Positions 1 through 10,760 of a stretch of DNA of 64,000 nucleotides are shown here, piece after piece. The notes below the pieces were generated by a model. The model saw only the letters and a list, made by a program, of their open reading frames with translations. It searched no databases and was not told the DNA's origin. How positions within the stretch are numbered: position 1 is the first letter of the stretch; each line of letters opens with the position of its first letter. The DNA is taken from the NCBI GenBank assembly GCA_003153505.1, contig PLZA01000034.1, positions 38,333 to 102,332 on the forward strand, written 5' to 3'. The DNA is from Candidatus Dormiibacterota bacterium. Lineage in GTDB: Bacteria > Chloroflexota > Dormibacteria > Aeolococcales > Aeolococcaceae. The translations under genes and the position numbers were made by a program.

Positions 1-471
1 GCGCGCGTGCTCAAGCCGGGCGGACGTCTCTGCTCGTCGGTATGGGTCAAGCCCGAGGAAAACCCGTGGACGACGATCGCCATGCAGGCGATCGCGACCG
101 AGGCGGTGGTGGCGCCACCCGACCGGGACAGACCGAATATGTTTCGGTGCGCTGCCCCGGGCTATGTCAGTGCCCTGTACGAGGGCGCGGGGCTGCGCGA
201 CGTTGTCGAGTGGGACGTCGACGTCGAACTCGTGACGCGATCGCCCGAGCAGTATTGGGACATGATCAGCGAGCACGTCTCGCTCGCAGTTGCGGCGCTT
301 CAGCAGGTCGACGCACCGGCGCGGGAGCGGATTCGGGCAAACGCCATTGCCAAGGTGAGCGCGTTCGAGAAGGACGGCAAGGTCCGGGTTCCGGGCGTGG
401 CACGGTGCATCGTGGGAACGAAACAGGACGCGAGCAGCACACGCCGCGACGGCGCACGCCTGCCGGTCTAA
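1..471 (+). CDS. SAM-dependent methyltransferase, C-terminal part (5' truncated)
   Basis: The reading frame is open from the first base of the window, so the gene begins upstream. The visible start ARVLKPGGRL matches the VLKPGG strand-loop that follows the SAM-binding core in class I methyltransferases of the UbiE/Methyltransf_11 type. The remaining 150 residues form the C-terminal half, with no conserved substrate motif that I can name; the last 20 residues are polar and probably disordered. The TAA stop overlaps the stop of the convergent OsmC-like gene by 4 bases. The methyltransferase fold is fairly safe; the substrate is unknown. Confidence 0.75.
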   Translation, partial: ARVLKPGGRLCSSVWVKPEENPWTTIAMQAIATEAVVAPPDRDRPNMFRCAAPGYVSALYEGAGLRDVVEWDVDVELVTRSPEQYWDMISEHVSLAVAALQQVDAPARERIRANAIAKVSAFEKDGKVRVPGVARCIVGTKQDASSTRRDGARLPV

Positions 472-950
472 CCGATCTCGGCAGCCGTGACCAGCGTCGG
501 ATCGGTGTGCACCGCGAAGTTCACCGAGTTGGCGACGTAACACAACGCGTGCGCCCGCTCGTGTAGCGCAATCGCGCGGTCGGATTTCTCCGGCGTCGCG
601 ATCGTCACGCGGGGATGCAGCGAGACCTCGTCGAAGTGACCGCCCCCGTCCTCCGTCTCCACCAGCGTGCCGGTCGCGTGGTCGACGTAGTCGGTGACGA
701 CGATCCCCTCCTTCGCGCAGAGCACGAGATACCAAAGCATGTGGCATTGCGAGAGGGACGCGACCAGCAATTCCTCAGGGTTCCAACGATCACGCGCTCC
801 GCGAAAGGCGGGATCGGCGCTCCCCGGGATCGACGGCTTGCCCTCGATGCTGACATCGTGCGATCGCTCGAAGGCCCCATAACCGCTGGTCCCGGTCCCG
901 GTGTTCCCGGTCCAGGTCACGATCAGCTGGTAGTTGTGGGTCTTCGGCAT
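468..950 (-). CDS. OsmC/Ohr family protein
   Basis: A protein of 160 residues with the OsmC layout: an N-terminal strand region, WNPEELLVASLSQCHMLWYL carrying the first conserved cysteine, and HALCYVANSVNF carrying the second. OsmC/Ohr proteins use this cysteine pair to reduce organic or fatty acid hydroperoxides in the cytoplasm, so a thiol peroxidase role is likely but not proven. The ATG at 950 was chosen because a GGAG lies 5 bases upstream and the preceding 16 codons are non-conserved. It is convergent with, and overlaps by 4 bases, the methyltransferase gene. Confidence 0.85.
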   Translation of the reverse strand: MPKTHNYQLIVTWTGNTGTGTSGYGAFERSHDVSIEGKPSIPGSADPAFRGARDRWNPEELLVASLSQCHMLWYLVLCAKEGIVVTDYVDHATGTLVETEDGGGHFDEVSLHPRVTIATPEKSDRAIALHERAHALCYVANSVNFAVHTDPTLVTAAEIG

Positions 951-1001
951 GTCGGCTCCGCCCCTATTCTCGCCTCGACGCACCGCGGGGTGCGTCACGC
1001 C

Positions 1002-2318
1002 CTACTCGTCCGAGTCGACGAAGTACGTCTCGCAGGCGAGCTCGAGCAGCTCGCTGTTGAGCTCCACCGGCTTGCCGAGATAGAGCGCAGCGTGGATCAC
1101 GTGGTTGAGGAGGTCGCGCGGGTGGGTGCCGTGGAGCGGCCGGCCCTTGGCGTGGTAGTGCTTCTCCAGGAGCCGGTCGATGAGCCCCTCGTCCATGCGC
1201 AGGTTGTTGTCGACGCAGTTGCGGCGCCAGATCTCCTTGTACTCGTCGATGGTGGGATCCGGGACGTGCACCTTGAACCGCACCCGGCGCAGGAATGCCT
1301 CGTCCATGAGGTTCTGCGGACGCAGGTTGGTCGAGAGCATGACCATGCACGTGAAGGGCACTGGGATGCTCGATCCCGCGCGCGGGATGTTGAGGTAGTC
1401 GACCTTCTTCTCGAGCGGCACGATGAGCCGGTTGAGCAGGTCGCGCGGGGACATGTTCTGCTGGCGGCCGAAGTCGTCGATCAGGAAGAGGCCGCCATTG
1501 GCCTTGAGCTGCATCGATGCCTCGTAGAACCCGAGCGTGTGGTCGAATCCGAGCTCGAGCATCCGCGGGGTCAGCTCGCCACCCACCTTGACGGCGGGGC
1601 GCTTGGCGAGCTGCCAGCGGCGGTCGTGGGGCGGGAGCTCGCGGTCGATGGGCTCGTGATGGATCGGGTCGTAGAACCGGATCACCTCACCGTGCACGTA
1701 GAGGGCACGGGGGATGAACATCGGCGCCCCGAGGAGCGACGCCGCCGCCTCTGCGATGGTCGTCTTGCCGTTGCCGGGAGGCCCGTACAGGAACACCGCC
1801 TGGCGCGCGCTGAGCGCCGGTCCGAGGTGGTCGAGCACGACCTCGGACAGCACCAGGTGGCTGAACGCGTCATGGAGGCGGGCGCGGTTGACCTGTCCGT
1901 CCACATGGGACTGGCGCTCGGCCATCGCCGTGTAATCGCTGATCGGGACCGGCGCAGGGCCGGCGTACTGGTTGATTTCGAGCAGCTCGCGGGCACGCTG
2001 GCGGCCCGTGGTCGAGATCATGTGCTGCATCCCCGCGTTGATCGGCTCCCCGGGGTCGAGCGTCGCGGTGTGGACACCGGTCGACGAGCAGTAGCCCTCG
2101 TCGGCGAGAAAGCGTGAGGTCGCATCCACGAACGAGAAGGGCAGGCAGAGGTGATTCGCGATGTCGCGACCCAGCATGCTGCCGTTGAAATACAGGACCT
2201 TGAGGACGAGGTCGCAGACAAAGCTGAATGGCAGTCCCGTCTCCTCTGCGGTCCTCGGCGCGGGAGGCAGCGCGATCGGACTGGAGGCGGGCGCGGAAAC
2301 AGGCGCTGTCACTGCCAT
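1002..2318 (-). CDS. AAA family ATPase with N-terminal winged-helix-like region
   Basis: A 438-residue ATPase. Residues 1-22 are Ala/Pro-rich; residues 30-110 look like a small helical winged-helix-type domain; the AAA core follows with Walker A GPPGNGKT at 179-186 and Walker B LFLIDDFG near 277-284, then a sensor-1 type stretch (VMLSTN) and an arginine-rich LRRVRFKV segment. The C-terminal helical part (HPRDLLNHV) resembles an AAA lid domain. No neighbour reveals the client. The ATG at 2318 has a CACAAT sequence 9 bases upstream, which may be a weak -10 of a leaderless promoter. ATPase activity is well supported; the cellular role is unknown. Confidence 0.8.
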   Translation of the reverse strand: MAVTAPVSAPASSPIALPPAPRTAEETGLPFSFVCDLVLKVLYFNGSMLGRDIANHLCLPFSFVDATSRFLADEGYCSSTGVHTATLDPGEPINAGMQHMISTTGRQRARELLEINQYAGPAPVPISDYTAMAERQSHVDGQVNRARLHDAFSHLVLSEVVLDHLGPALSARQAVFLYGPPGNGKTTIAEAAASLLGAPMFIPRALYVHGEVIRFYDPIHHEPIDRELPPHDRRWQLAKRPAVKVGGELTPRMLELGFDHTLGFYEASMQLKANGGLFLIDDFGRQQNMSPRDLLNRLIVPLEKKVDYLNIPRAGSSIPVPFTCMVMLSTNLRPQNLMDEAFLRRVRFKVHVPDPTIDEYKEIWRRNCVDNNLRMDEGLIDRLLEKHYHAKGRPLHGTHPRDLLNHVIHAALYLGKPVELNSELLELACETYFVDSDE

Positions 2319-2416
2319 CGGCGTCCGATTGTGTCATGGGCCGGTTTGAGCTTCCGGCACGCGTGACGGATTGTCATACGACCGTTCCAGGGACCCTGCT
2401 GGTACGGTTGGAGGCG

Positions 2417-2569
2417 ATGGCGGTACCGTTGGACGAAGGAGCCCCAGGCCGTCGCCGGGTTGGTCCCTTCTGGATCGAGGAGGGCCCGGGTGCGCTCCTC
2501 GCCGGGGCAGTCATCGTCGCGCTCTTCGCGGCCCTGTTCATCCTCGCCGTCGCCATGCGCCCGGCGTAA
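2417..2569 (+). CDS. small single-pass membrane protein, unknown
   Basis: A 50-residue product with a polar N-terminus and one clear hydrophobic helix (LLAGAVIVALFAALFILAVAM) ending at the C-terminus. A GGAGG precedes the ATG by only 2 bases, which is tight, so the exact start is uncertain. It lies between the divergent AAA ATPase and the penicillin-binding protein gene. No family recognised; a real gene is plausible because the helix is well formed, but this could be spurious. Confidence 0.4.
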   Translation: MAVPLDEGAPGRRRVGPFWIEEGPGALLAGAVIVALFAALFILAVAMRPA

Positions 2570-2677
2570 CCCGGGCCGGACCGTGGCGTTTCACCCAGGA
2601 ACTCGACAGCACTCCCGTCGCGCCACCGCGCTGCGGAGTCAGGAGACGATCTCACCAATGCATTTGACGGTTCCGGC

Positions 2678-5197
2678 GTGAGCCTCGATCAGACCCCGGA
2701 AGCCCGGCGCCGCCGGGCGGGCCTGCCGAACGGCTCTCGAACGCCCCTTCGCGCCAACGGCTCGACCAATCCTGGGGTCGGCGCCGCCGAAGCTGCGGCT
2801 CGAGCCGAGCTGCGCCGTCGGCGCGCCAGCGCTTACCGGCACCTGCGCACGCCGCGCAAGCGGGGACGCGCGCTCCGGATCGTGCTCATCGGGGTCACCG
2901 TCATCGCCGCGATCGGCGCCGGGACGGTCGGCGCGGTCTTCGCGGGCTACAACGCGTACAAGGGCCAGCTCCCCGATGCGGCGACCATCACCAACATGGA
3001 GCCGCAGATCGACACCGACGTCTACGACTCCACGGGCCACATCATTCATGTTTTCCATAACGAGGGCTACCGCCACATTCACGTCGATCTCACGGCGATC
3101 TCTCCATATTTCAAGCAGGCGATCGTCGCCATCGAGGACCACAACTTCTACACGGAAGGCTCGTGGGATCTCGCTCGCCTGGTCGAGTCGGGCGTCGCCG
3201 ACGTGACCCATCGGGGCGCGGCCCTCCAGGGTGGTTCGACGATCACCGAGCAGCTGGCCAAGATCAGTCTGTACGGCGGTGCCGATCCACCCCAGAGCAT
3301 CGATTACAAGATCAAGGAGATCGTGCTCGGCAACGAGATCGCACTCAACTTCACGAAGAACGAGATCCTCGACATGTATGCCAATCGCATTTTCTACGGC
3401 AACTTCGCTGTCGGTATCGGAAGTGCGGCTGAGATGTACTTCCAGAGGCCCGCGAGCCAGTTGGACGTGGCTCAGGCTGCAATACTCGCCGGCCTCCCAC
3501 AGTCGCCTTCCGCTTACAACCCGCTGATTCACGCCGCGAACCAGACCGTCAATCCACTGGCGAAGAACCGCCAGAAGGCCGTCCTTCAGGCGATGCAAGC
3601 GAGCGGGTACATCACCCAGGCGCAGGGCATCGCGGCATACAACGAGGTACTCACCTACCATTCCTGGACGGCATCGGAGCCACCCACCACGTACGACCTC
3701 GACTTCATCAATTACCTCGAGACCTACCTGAACGCGAACTTTCCGCAGTACGCGAGCCCGGGCGGATACGAGATCTACACCACGCTCGACCAGAACAAGC
3801 AGAACCTCGCATACAGCACCGTCCACAACCTCGTGAACAAGGAGCGGGTCGCCGAGAACATGGGCGACGGCGCCCTGGTGAGCCTGGACCCCCAGAACGG
3901 GGAGGTCCTCGCCATGGTCGGAACCTGGAATTACGCCGATCCCCATTTCGGTCAGGTCAACGAGGCGGCGGCAGTCCAGTTGAACATGGGGTCGACCACC
4001 AAGCTGTTCACGTACACGGCCGCCATCGCGTCGACCAAGTTCACGATGACGACACCCATCCTCGACAATTACTACAAGTTCCCGATCCCAGGGGCCGCCT
4101 CCTACTCTCCATTTGACGACGATCGCCGCACCCACGGTGTGTGCGAACTCAAGCTGTGCCTCGGGAACTCGTTCAACATTCCCGCGGTCAAGACCGAGTA
4201 CGCGACGGGCACGCAGTACATCGCGAACACCGAGCTGGCCATGGGCGTCACCTCGCTCAACCAGAACTGCGTCATCAACGGCAAGACGCACGTCAACTGG
4301 CCGTCACCGACCCAGTGGGCCGCAACGCTTGGATCCCTTACGTGTGGCATCACGCTGCTCGATCTTGCCGACGGTGCGGCCACGCTCGGCGATCTCGGTG
4401 TCCAGCACAACCCCATGCCGGTGACCAGCATCGTTGCGCAGGCAACGGGGCAGACCGTCTGGAAGTACAACGCCGCGGCTGCCGGACACCAGGTGATCCC
4501 GGCCAACGTCGCATACATCATGGACGAGATCACCAGCAACGACAACAACCGGATCAGGGAATTCGGACGCAGCGGATATCTCACCCTGAACCCGCGGCGG
4601 GTGAGCGCCAAGACCGGGACCGCCGACTTCTTCATGGACAACCTCACCGTTGGCTGGACCCCGAACCTGCTCACCGCGGTGTGGGTCGGCAACGCGCAGC
4701 GCAGCTGTCTCCAACCGAAGGACTACTCCTACGTCAAGAACCAGATCGCGAGAGGCAACACCGTCGAGGGGACGAGTGATTACACCTATCCGTATAGCCC
4801 GCGCGACCTGGCGCATTGGGGCCTGAAGCCGCAATACACCGACTTCCCGGACTGCGGCCACCTCGACGGCGTCGTGTCGGGGTACAGCGGTGCCGCGCCC
4901 ATCTGGCACGCATACATGTCCGCCGCCCTCAAGGGCGTTCCGGACACCTGGTACAAGCAACCCGCCGACGTCGTTGTCGGAACCACGGGCGGCAGCGGTG
5001 ACGACGCCGACTTCTATCTCCCGGGGACGCAGCCCGGTGCCAACACCAACTGCACGTACTACGGGCCAGTAGCCCTGCCGACTCAGACCTGCACCTACGC
5101 CGGACCGTCGCAGGCACCGCCCCCGCCCACGAACCCCTCGCCGAACCCGTCGCCCGGCCCGACGCCCACACCCCTGCCGACGTTACCGCCGCACTAG
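2678..5197 (+). CDS. bifunctional penicillin-binding protein (class A PBP: transglycosylase/transpeptidase)
   Basis: An 839-residue peptidoglycan synthase that polymerises lipid II and cross-links the peptides outside the membrane. A basic cytoplasmic tail (1-66) precedes one transmembrane helix (67-91). The GT51 transglycosylase domain has IVAIEDHNF with the catalytic Glu at 153 and GGSTITEQLAK near 185-195. The transpeptidase domain has the active-site Ser of STTK at 439-442, SFN at 498-500 and KTG at 645-647. The last 60 residues are Pro-rich. GTG start at 2678. All catalytic motifs are intact, so it should be active; a PBP1A-like class A enzyme is the safest name. Confidence 0.95.
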   Translation: MSLDQTPEARRRRAGLPNGSRTPLRANGSTNPGVGAAEAAARAELRRRRASAYRHLRTPRKRGRALRIVLIGVTVIAAIGAGTVGAVFAGYNAYKGQLPDAATITNMEPQIDTDVYDSTGHIIHVFHNEGYRHIHVDLTAISPYFKQAIVAIEDHNFYTEGSWDLARLVESGVADVTHRGAALQGGSTITEQLAKISLYGGADPPQSIDYKIKEIVLGNEIALNFTKNEILDMYANRIFYGNFAVGIGSAAEMYFQRPASQLDVAQAAILAGLPQSPSAYNPLIHAANQTVNPLAKNRQKAVLQAMQASGYITQAQGIAAYNEVLTYHSWTASEPPTTYDLDFINYLETYLNANFPQYASPGGYEIYTTLDQNKQNLAYSTVHNLVNKERVAENMGDGALVSLDPQNGEVLAMVGTWNYADPHFGQVNEAAAVQLNMGSTTKLFTYTAAIASTKFTMTTPILDNYYKFPIPGAASYSPFDDDRRTHGVCELKLCLGNSFNIPAVKTEYATGTQYIANTELAMGVTSLNQNCVINGKTHVNWPSPTQWAATLGSLTCGITLLDLADGAATLGDLGVQHNPMPVTSIVAQATGQTVWKYNAAAAGHQVIPANVAYIMDEITSNDNNRIREFGRSGYLTLNPRRVSAKTGTADFFMDNLTVGWTPNLLTAVWVGNAQRSCLQPKDYSYVKNQIARGNTVEGTSDYTYPYSPRDLAHWGLKPQYTDFPDCGHLDGVVSGYSGAAPIWHAYMSAALKGVPDTWYKQPADVVVGTTGGSGDDADFYLPGTQPGANTNCTYYGPVALPTQTCTYAGPSQAPPPPTNPSPNPSPGPTPTPLPTLPPH

Positions 5198-5201
5198 CCC
5201 G

Positions 5202-5996
5202 CTAGGATCCGGCCCTTCGCTGCCGGGCGCGTTCCCACGCGGCGTCGAGGTCGTCGAGGACCGGCAGCGCGTCGTCCGCATCGACGGCTGCGGCGCCGGC
5301 GGCATCATCCGTGAGCGGTGCAAACGAAGCGTGCACATGACAGACGACCACGTTGTGTCGCGCAGGACGGCCGTCGACCTCGTCGAGCCCGAGGAGCGAC
5401 CACCAGTAGTCGAGGGTGACGTCGGACGCCGCCGAGAGCACGGCCGAATGTGAGAGCAGCGGTAGTTCGGGATGTTCCGACTGGCCGCCCCCGAAGGCGC
5501 GCAGCAAGTGAGAGAAGGCGTCGGTGTCGACCTCGGCGTCGACGACGATCCGGCCGGATCCATCCGGCGTCTCCTGGTCGATGACCGCATCGATCACAGG
5601 AACGGCATCGAGGCGGCTCCCGAAGGCGTCGAGATCGAAGAGATCGGGACGGGCGCGGAGCGCACCGAATCCCTCGCCCGCTATCGAGTAACGGCTCGCC
5701 CCGTCGAATTCGGCGACGCGGATCACGAGTGTCTCGGCGCCGAAAGCGCCGGCGGTCAGCGTCGCGGCAACGACCTGACCAGCGCGGACGGTGAGGTCGG
5801 CGTCGAATGTTCGCTGCTCGCTGCCTTTCGGCTCGGTTCCGGCGACGGCGTGCTCGTCGACGACGGAGGTCCGCTCCTCGAAGTGGATGCCCACGCGCAA
5901 CCCGAGCCGCTGGTCCAGCCGGTTGAGGAGGCAGCGATAGAGGGCGCCGAGGGTCATCTTCGGCTGGATCGGCGCGGCGCTCCTGCCCGGTGGCAC
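5202..5996 (-). CDS. conserved-looking hypothetical protein
   Basis: No family recognised. The product is about 264 residues, acidic, without signal peptide or membrane helices, and appears to be a mixed alpha/beta soluble protein. A GTG at 5996 is preceded by TATGGT (6003-6008) six bases upstream, which fits the leaderless start pattern used elsewhere in this window; a longer form from the GTG at 6029 or a shorter one from the ATG at 5957 are alternatives. It ends 4 bases from the end of the convergent PBP gene and is divergent from the rhomboid gene. Confidence 0.6.
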   Translation of the reverse strand: MPPGRSAAPIQPKMTLGALYRCLLNRLDQRLGLRVGIHFEERTSVVDEHAVAGTEPKGSEQRTFDADLTVRAGQVVAATLTAGAFGAETLVIRVAEFDGASRYSIAGEGFGALRARPDLFDLDAFGSRLDAVPVIDAVIDQETPDGSGRIVVDAEVDTDAFSHLLRAFGGGQSEHPELPLLSHSAVLSAASDVTLDYWWSLLGLDEVDGRPARHNVVVCHVHASFAPLTDDAAGAAAVDADDALPVLDDLDAAWERARQRRAGS

Positions 5997-6053
5997 CGCG
6001 AGACCATAGCCGAAACGCGCAGCGGTCACGAGGGTGCGGCGGGGTGCGATGGG

Positions 6054-6059
6054 TAGACT
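6054..6059 (+). promoter_or_regulatory. -10 box TAGACT, probable leaderless promoter of the rhomboid gene
   Basis: TAGACT sits 7 bases before the GTG at 6067, too close for a 5' leader with a ribosome binding site. This spacing is what selects the GTG at 6067 over the in-frame ATG at 6049 and GTG at 6034. Confidence 0.55.
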
Positions 6060-6066
6060 GAACCGA

Positions 6067-7446
6067 GTGACGGACGCGGCTCCACCCGACTACGCCGCGC
6101 CGCCCCCTGGGCCGAACCCGGTCGCGCTCGCGATCGCCCATGATCTCGTGACCCGATACCGGCTTCGGGTTGCCGACCAGCGGGATGGCCGTCTCGGCGA
6201 GCTCCTCGGGCGCTACGTGCTTGCCGCCGCGATGTGGAACGGTCCGCGGGCCGCGCTGGTCGCTTTCTACGAGCCTCCCGCGGATCCGGCGGCGGCCGGT
6301 CCGGATCTCGCCGCCCGCTGCGACGCGGCACGCCGGTGGGGGCTCAGCCGCCTCCACGAGCAGGGCGCGCAGGTGTGCGATATTCTCCTGATCGCGCTCG
6401 GCCCGCTGACCGGCACACTCTCTGCGACGACCACGCCGAGCGACCCGGTACGCCTCGGGGTCGCCTGGGTCGACACCGCCACCGCGAATGCGGGCGCCGT
6501 GCTACCGATCCCGCCGGGAATGCCGCCGGTGGGCGAACTGCGTGCCCGCGCCCGGGCCGTCCAGGAGGGCGCGCCGACGCCGACTCTGGCCGCTGTGGAC
6601 CTCGCGGAGCGCCAGGCGGTCGCAGGCGGCTACGTCGCTCCCGTGCGCCGTGCAATGGTGACGCAGCCACTCCTCACGTACTCGTTGATCGCGGCCTTCG
6701 TCGTGATCTGGGTGCTCGAATACACCACCTTGTCGCTGCACTCCACGACGACGGGTCCGGACATCTGCTCGTGGGGCGCGCTCCCCAACGCTGAGTTCTA
6801 CCCCGCGTTCGGCCAGAGTCCGCCCTGCAACGTGACCTGGTGGCGCTTCGTCAGCAGCGCCTTTCTGCACGACCCGACCAGCGTGTACCACGTCCTTTTC
6901 AACAGCATCGCGATGCTGTTCATCGGCAGGCTGGTCGAGCAGCTGTACGGCCGGCTCGTCCTCCTCGGCGTGTTCCTGATCACGGCTATCGCAGGTGGAC
7001 TCTTCTGGGTAGCTGCGAGCACCGCCGCGCCGAGCCTGCCCGGCATCACACCGACCAGCATCTCACTGGGCGCCTCAGGTGGGATCGCGGGCCTGATCGG
7101 CCTGCTCCTCATGGTCGGCAGGCTGCAGGGAAAGAACGTGCCGGTCGGGATCACGCACACGGTGCGCAACTACGCAGTGACCGTCATCGTGCTCAACGTC
7201 GTGTTGACGTTCGTCTTCGGGCCGTCGCTCAGCGTCAACAACTACGCGCACGTCGGCGGGCTCATCGCGGGAGCGCTGCTGGGGTGCATCCTTCCCCCGA
7301 TCATGTCGATCGGCGGCCGCGATCACATGATCATCGAGAAGATCGTGCTCTGGGGTGCGATCGCGTTCAGCTCGGTCGCGCTGCTCTTCGCGCTGCTCAA
7401 CCTCGCGGCTGCAATCATGCACCCGCTGCCGGCGTTCGCCGGATAG
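6067..7446 (+). CDS. rhomboid family intramembrane serine protease with N-terminal cytoplasmic domain
   Basis: About 459 residues. The first 200 residues are a soluble domain of unknown function; the rest has at least six hydrophobic helices. The rhomboid signature is present: HDPTSVYHVLFNS with the oxyanion Asn, GASGGIAGLIG with the nucleophilic Ser, and NYAHVGGLIAG with the catalytic His. Such proteases cleave membrane-anchored substrates inside the bilayer. The substrate is unknown and the neighbours give no hint. The start was chosen from the TAGACT box. Confidence 0.9.
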   Translation: MTDAAPPDYAAPPPGPNPVALAIAHDLVTRYRLRVADQRDGRLGELLGRYVLAAAMWNGPRAALVAFYEPPADPAAAGPDLAARCDAARRWGLSRLHEQGAQVCDILLIALGPLTGTLSATTTPSDPVRLGVAWVDTATANAGAVLPIPPGMPPVGELRARARAVQEGAPTPTLAAVDLAERQAVAGGYVAPVRRAMVTQPLLTYSLIAAFVVIWVLEYTTLSLHSTTTGPDICSWGALPNAEFYPAFGQSPPCNVTWWRFVSSAFLHDPTSVYHVLFNSIAMLFIGRLVEQLYGRLVLLGVFLITAIAGGLFWVAASTAAPSLPGITPTSISLGASGGIAGLIGLLLMVGRLQGKNVPVGITHTVRNYAVTVIVLNVVLTFVFGPSLSVNNYAHVGGLIAGALLGCILPPIMSIGGRDHMIIEKIVLWGAIAFSSVALLFALLNLAAAIMHPLPAFAG

Positions 7447-7482
7447 GCCGACCTGGATCAGCGCGATCCGGGTCTCAGTGTG

Positions 7483-7824
7483 TTAGACCGCGCGCTCGCC
7501 TGCCGGATCACCCCAGAGACCCTCGAGGTCATAGAACGTCCGCTCGCCGGGGAGAAAGACGTGCGCGATCACCGCGTCGAAATCAGCGCACGCCCAGGAC
7601 GCATCCTTGAGGCCGGCGACGGCGAGCGCGCGCAGACCGTGCTCCTTGCAGACGTCGGTGATATTGTCAGTGATGGCGCGAACTTGGCGGTCGGTGTCCC
7701 CCTCGCAGATCACGAAATAATCAGCGATGGTCGTCTTCCCGCGGATGTCGAGGATGACCACGTCACGCGCCTTCTTGTCGGCGGCGGCGGCGGCGATGAT
7801 GCCGGCCAGATCGGTGGAGGTCAT
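7483..7824 (-). CDS. rsfS: ribosomal silencing factor RsfS
   Basis: A 113-residue member of the RsfS/Iojap/DUF143 family, which binds ribosomal protein uL14 and blocks joining of the ribosomal subunits during starvation. Typical features are DKKARDVVILDIRG, ADYFVIC and the C-terminal VFLPGERTFYDLEGLW. It follows nadD, as is usual, at the end of the rplU-rpmA-obg-nadD-rsfS block. The ATG at 7824 gives a family-typical length; an ATG at 7842 overlapping the nadD stop is the alternative. Confidence 0.93.
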   Translation of the reverse strand: MTSTDLAGIIAAAAADKKARDVVILDIRGKTTIADYFVICEGDTDRQVRAITDNITDVCKEHGLRALAVAGLKDASWACADFDAVIAHVFLPGERTFYDLEGLWGDPAGERAV

Positions 7825-7834
7825 CCGATTCGCA

Positions 7835-8448
7835 TTATGCATCGTCCCGATTCTGGCGGTACATCCCTTTCGCGGCGATGAGGGCGGCGACCGCCGAGGG
7901 CACCAGCCCGTCCAGCGCCTCGCCCTTCGCGCACCGCTCACGGACCTCCGAGGCGCTGATGTCAGGGGAGTCGATGGTGAGCAGCAGGGTTCTGGCGGCG
8001 GCGTAGCCGAGGCGGCTCACCTCGGCCGGGACGAGCGGCCGCGGACCGCTCCGGTTGACGATCACGAACCGCTCGCGGCCCAGCAGGTCGCCGGCGCGAT
8101 GCCAGCCCGCGATCGTCCGGGCCGCATCGGCGCCGAGGAGCACCGCGAGATCCCGCGCGGGGTCCTCCGCCCGCAGGGCGTCCATCACGTCCGCCGTGTA
8201 TGACACGCCACCGCGACGCACCGCCAGATCGAGGACGGCGACTCCAGGGTCACCGAGCTCGCCGCACGCCGCCGCCAGGAGGGCGAGTCGCTCGTCGGGA
8301 GTCGCTCTCGCTGGGTCGCGCAGCGGCGCGACCGCGGCGGGCACGAACCAGACGGCGTCGGCGCCGGTCGCATCCCGCGCCTGGCGAGCGATCGCCATGT
8401 GCCCGTTGTGGACCGGGTCAAAGGTGCCGCCGAACACCAGCACGGTCA

Positions 8449-8449
<1 letters not shown>
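7835..8449 (-). CDS. nadD: nicotinate-nucleotide adenylyltransferase
   Basis: A 204-residue enzyme that converts nicotinate mononucleotide and ATP to deamido-NAD in NAD synthesis. The nucleotidyltransferase signature FGGTFDPVHNGHM lies at the N-terminus (GxFdPvHxGH), and the C-terminal ISASEVRERCAKG matches the family's ISSTxIR motif. It overlaps the obg stop by one base and is followed directly by rsfS, a frequent arrangement in Gram-positive and related genomes. Confidence 0.95.
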
Positions 8450-9744
<1,295 letters not shown>

Positions 9745-10062
9745 TCAGCCGGTCGCTGCGACCGGCTCCTCGTCAGCCTCTTCGATCATCTCGCCGACCG
9801 AGAAGATCGGCATCGCGCGGACGTTGGCGCGAGTCCTGTCGTGGCCGGTGTGATCGTAGGCAACCGTCCCCGTACGCAGAGCGAAGAGCGTGTGGTCGCG
9901 ACCCACGCCGACGTGCTCGCCCGCCAGGATCTTGGTGCCGCGCTGACGGACGAGGATGGTGCCGGCGAGGACGACCTCACCGGTGTGGCGCTTCACGCCG
10001 AGGCGCTTCGCCTGGGAATCGCGTCCGTTGCGGGAGCTCCCGCCGCCCTTTTTATGCGCCAT
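9745..10062 (-). CDS. rpmA: 50S ribosomal protein bL27
   Basis: The N-terminal [17 protein letters not shown] is diagnostic of bL27, whose N-terminus reaches the peptidyl transferase centre. At 105 residues it is about 20 longer than the E. coli protein because of an acidic C-terminal tail ([12 protein letters not shown]). There is no N-terminal cleavable extension of the Firmicutes type. The start overlaps the end of rplU by 11 bases, implying coupled translation. Confidence 0.97.
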   Translation of the reverse strand: MAHKKGGGSSRNGRDSQAKRLGVKRHTGEVVLAGTILVRQRGTKILAGEHVGVGRDHTLFALRTGTVAYDHTGHDRTRANVRAMPIFSVGEMIEEADEEPVAATG

Positions 10063-10648
10063 CGCCTGGGTCCTTCTTGGGTTTGGGTGTCCGTGCGCGC
10101 TTCGGCGCCGCCGGCTTCGCCGCGGGCGCCTGCGTCTCGGCCTCAGCCTCGACGGCCTCCTCCACAGCGAGCTCGGCGACCGCGACCTCGGCCTCGACGG
10201 CCTCGGCTTCGGCCGCAATCGCGGTGGCCACCTCGGCGACGGCCTCGGCTTCCGCCTCGATCGCGCCGGCTTTGGTCGACGGCTTCGGCGCCACTGCGCG
10301 CTTTGGCGCAGCCGCTTTGGCCTTGGGGGCGGCCTTGCCGCGTCCGACCTCGTCGATCAGCAACTCCGTCAGCTGGCTCCGGTACCCGAGAGTGCGCCGG
10401 TGGCGCTTCTTGGGCTTGTACGAGAACACGCGGATCTTGCGTCCGCGCCGGTGCGCGATCACCGTTGCCGTGACCGACGCCTCGACGGGAGAGCCCTTGG
10501 CCACATCGGTCTCGTCGCCGTCACCGAGCAGCAGGACCGACTCGAGGGTGACCGTCGAGCCGACCTCGACGGGAATGCGATCGACAAGGATCCGGTCGCC
10601 GGAAGCGACACGGTACTGGTGACCGCCGTGTTGAAGGATTGCGTACAT
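10052..10648 (-). CDS. rplU: 50S ribosomal protein bL21 with long low-complexity C-terminal tail
   Basis: Residues 1-103 are a normal bL21 ([14 protein letters not shown] start; [19 protein letters not shown] end of the core). Residues 104-198 form an added tail: a Lys/Ala/Pro segment, an Ala/Glu-rich helix-prone segment (about 125-170), and a Lys/Pro-rich end. Typical bL21 ends near residue 103. The ATG at 10648 is preceded by GAGAGAGG. It is the first gene of the rplU-rpmA-obg block. The tail may be a disordered, lineage-specific extension. Confidence 0.96.
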   Translation of the reverse strand: MYAILQHGGHQYRVASGDRILVDRIPVEVGSTVTLESVLLLGDGDETDVAKGSPVEASVTATVIAHRRGRKIRVFSYKPKKRHRRTLGYRSQLTELLIDEVGRGKAAPKAKAAAPKRAVAPKPSTKAGAIEAEAEAVAEVATAIAAEAEAVEAEVAVAELAVEEAVEAEAETQAPAAKPAAPKRARTPKPKKDPGDGA

Positions 10649-10760
10649 AAGCCTCTCTCGCCGGGAGCGGGTTCACTCCACTGAGGAACGCCGGCTGATA
10701 CCGGGCGCGATACGCGAGGTTACCACGTGCACATGGTGGGAGGACTTCCGCGCGGTGAAG

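Noticed and set aside
615-2117. Long plus-strand open frame (500 codons) opposite the AAA ATPase
   Set aside because: It mirrors the ATPase codon pattern in a high-GC genome, has no homology-like motifs and the ATPase with Walker motifs is clearly the real gene.
10722-10737. 16-bp near-palindrome ACCACGTGCACATGGT upstream of rplU
   Set aside because: It is a good dyad (14 of 16) but with no neighbouring regulator, no T run and no second copy seen; it cannot be told apart from chance or a weak terminator.
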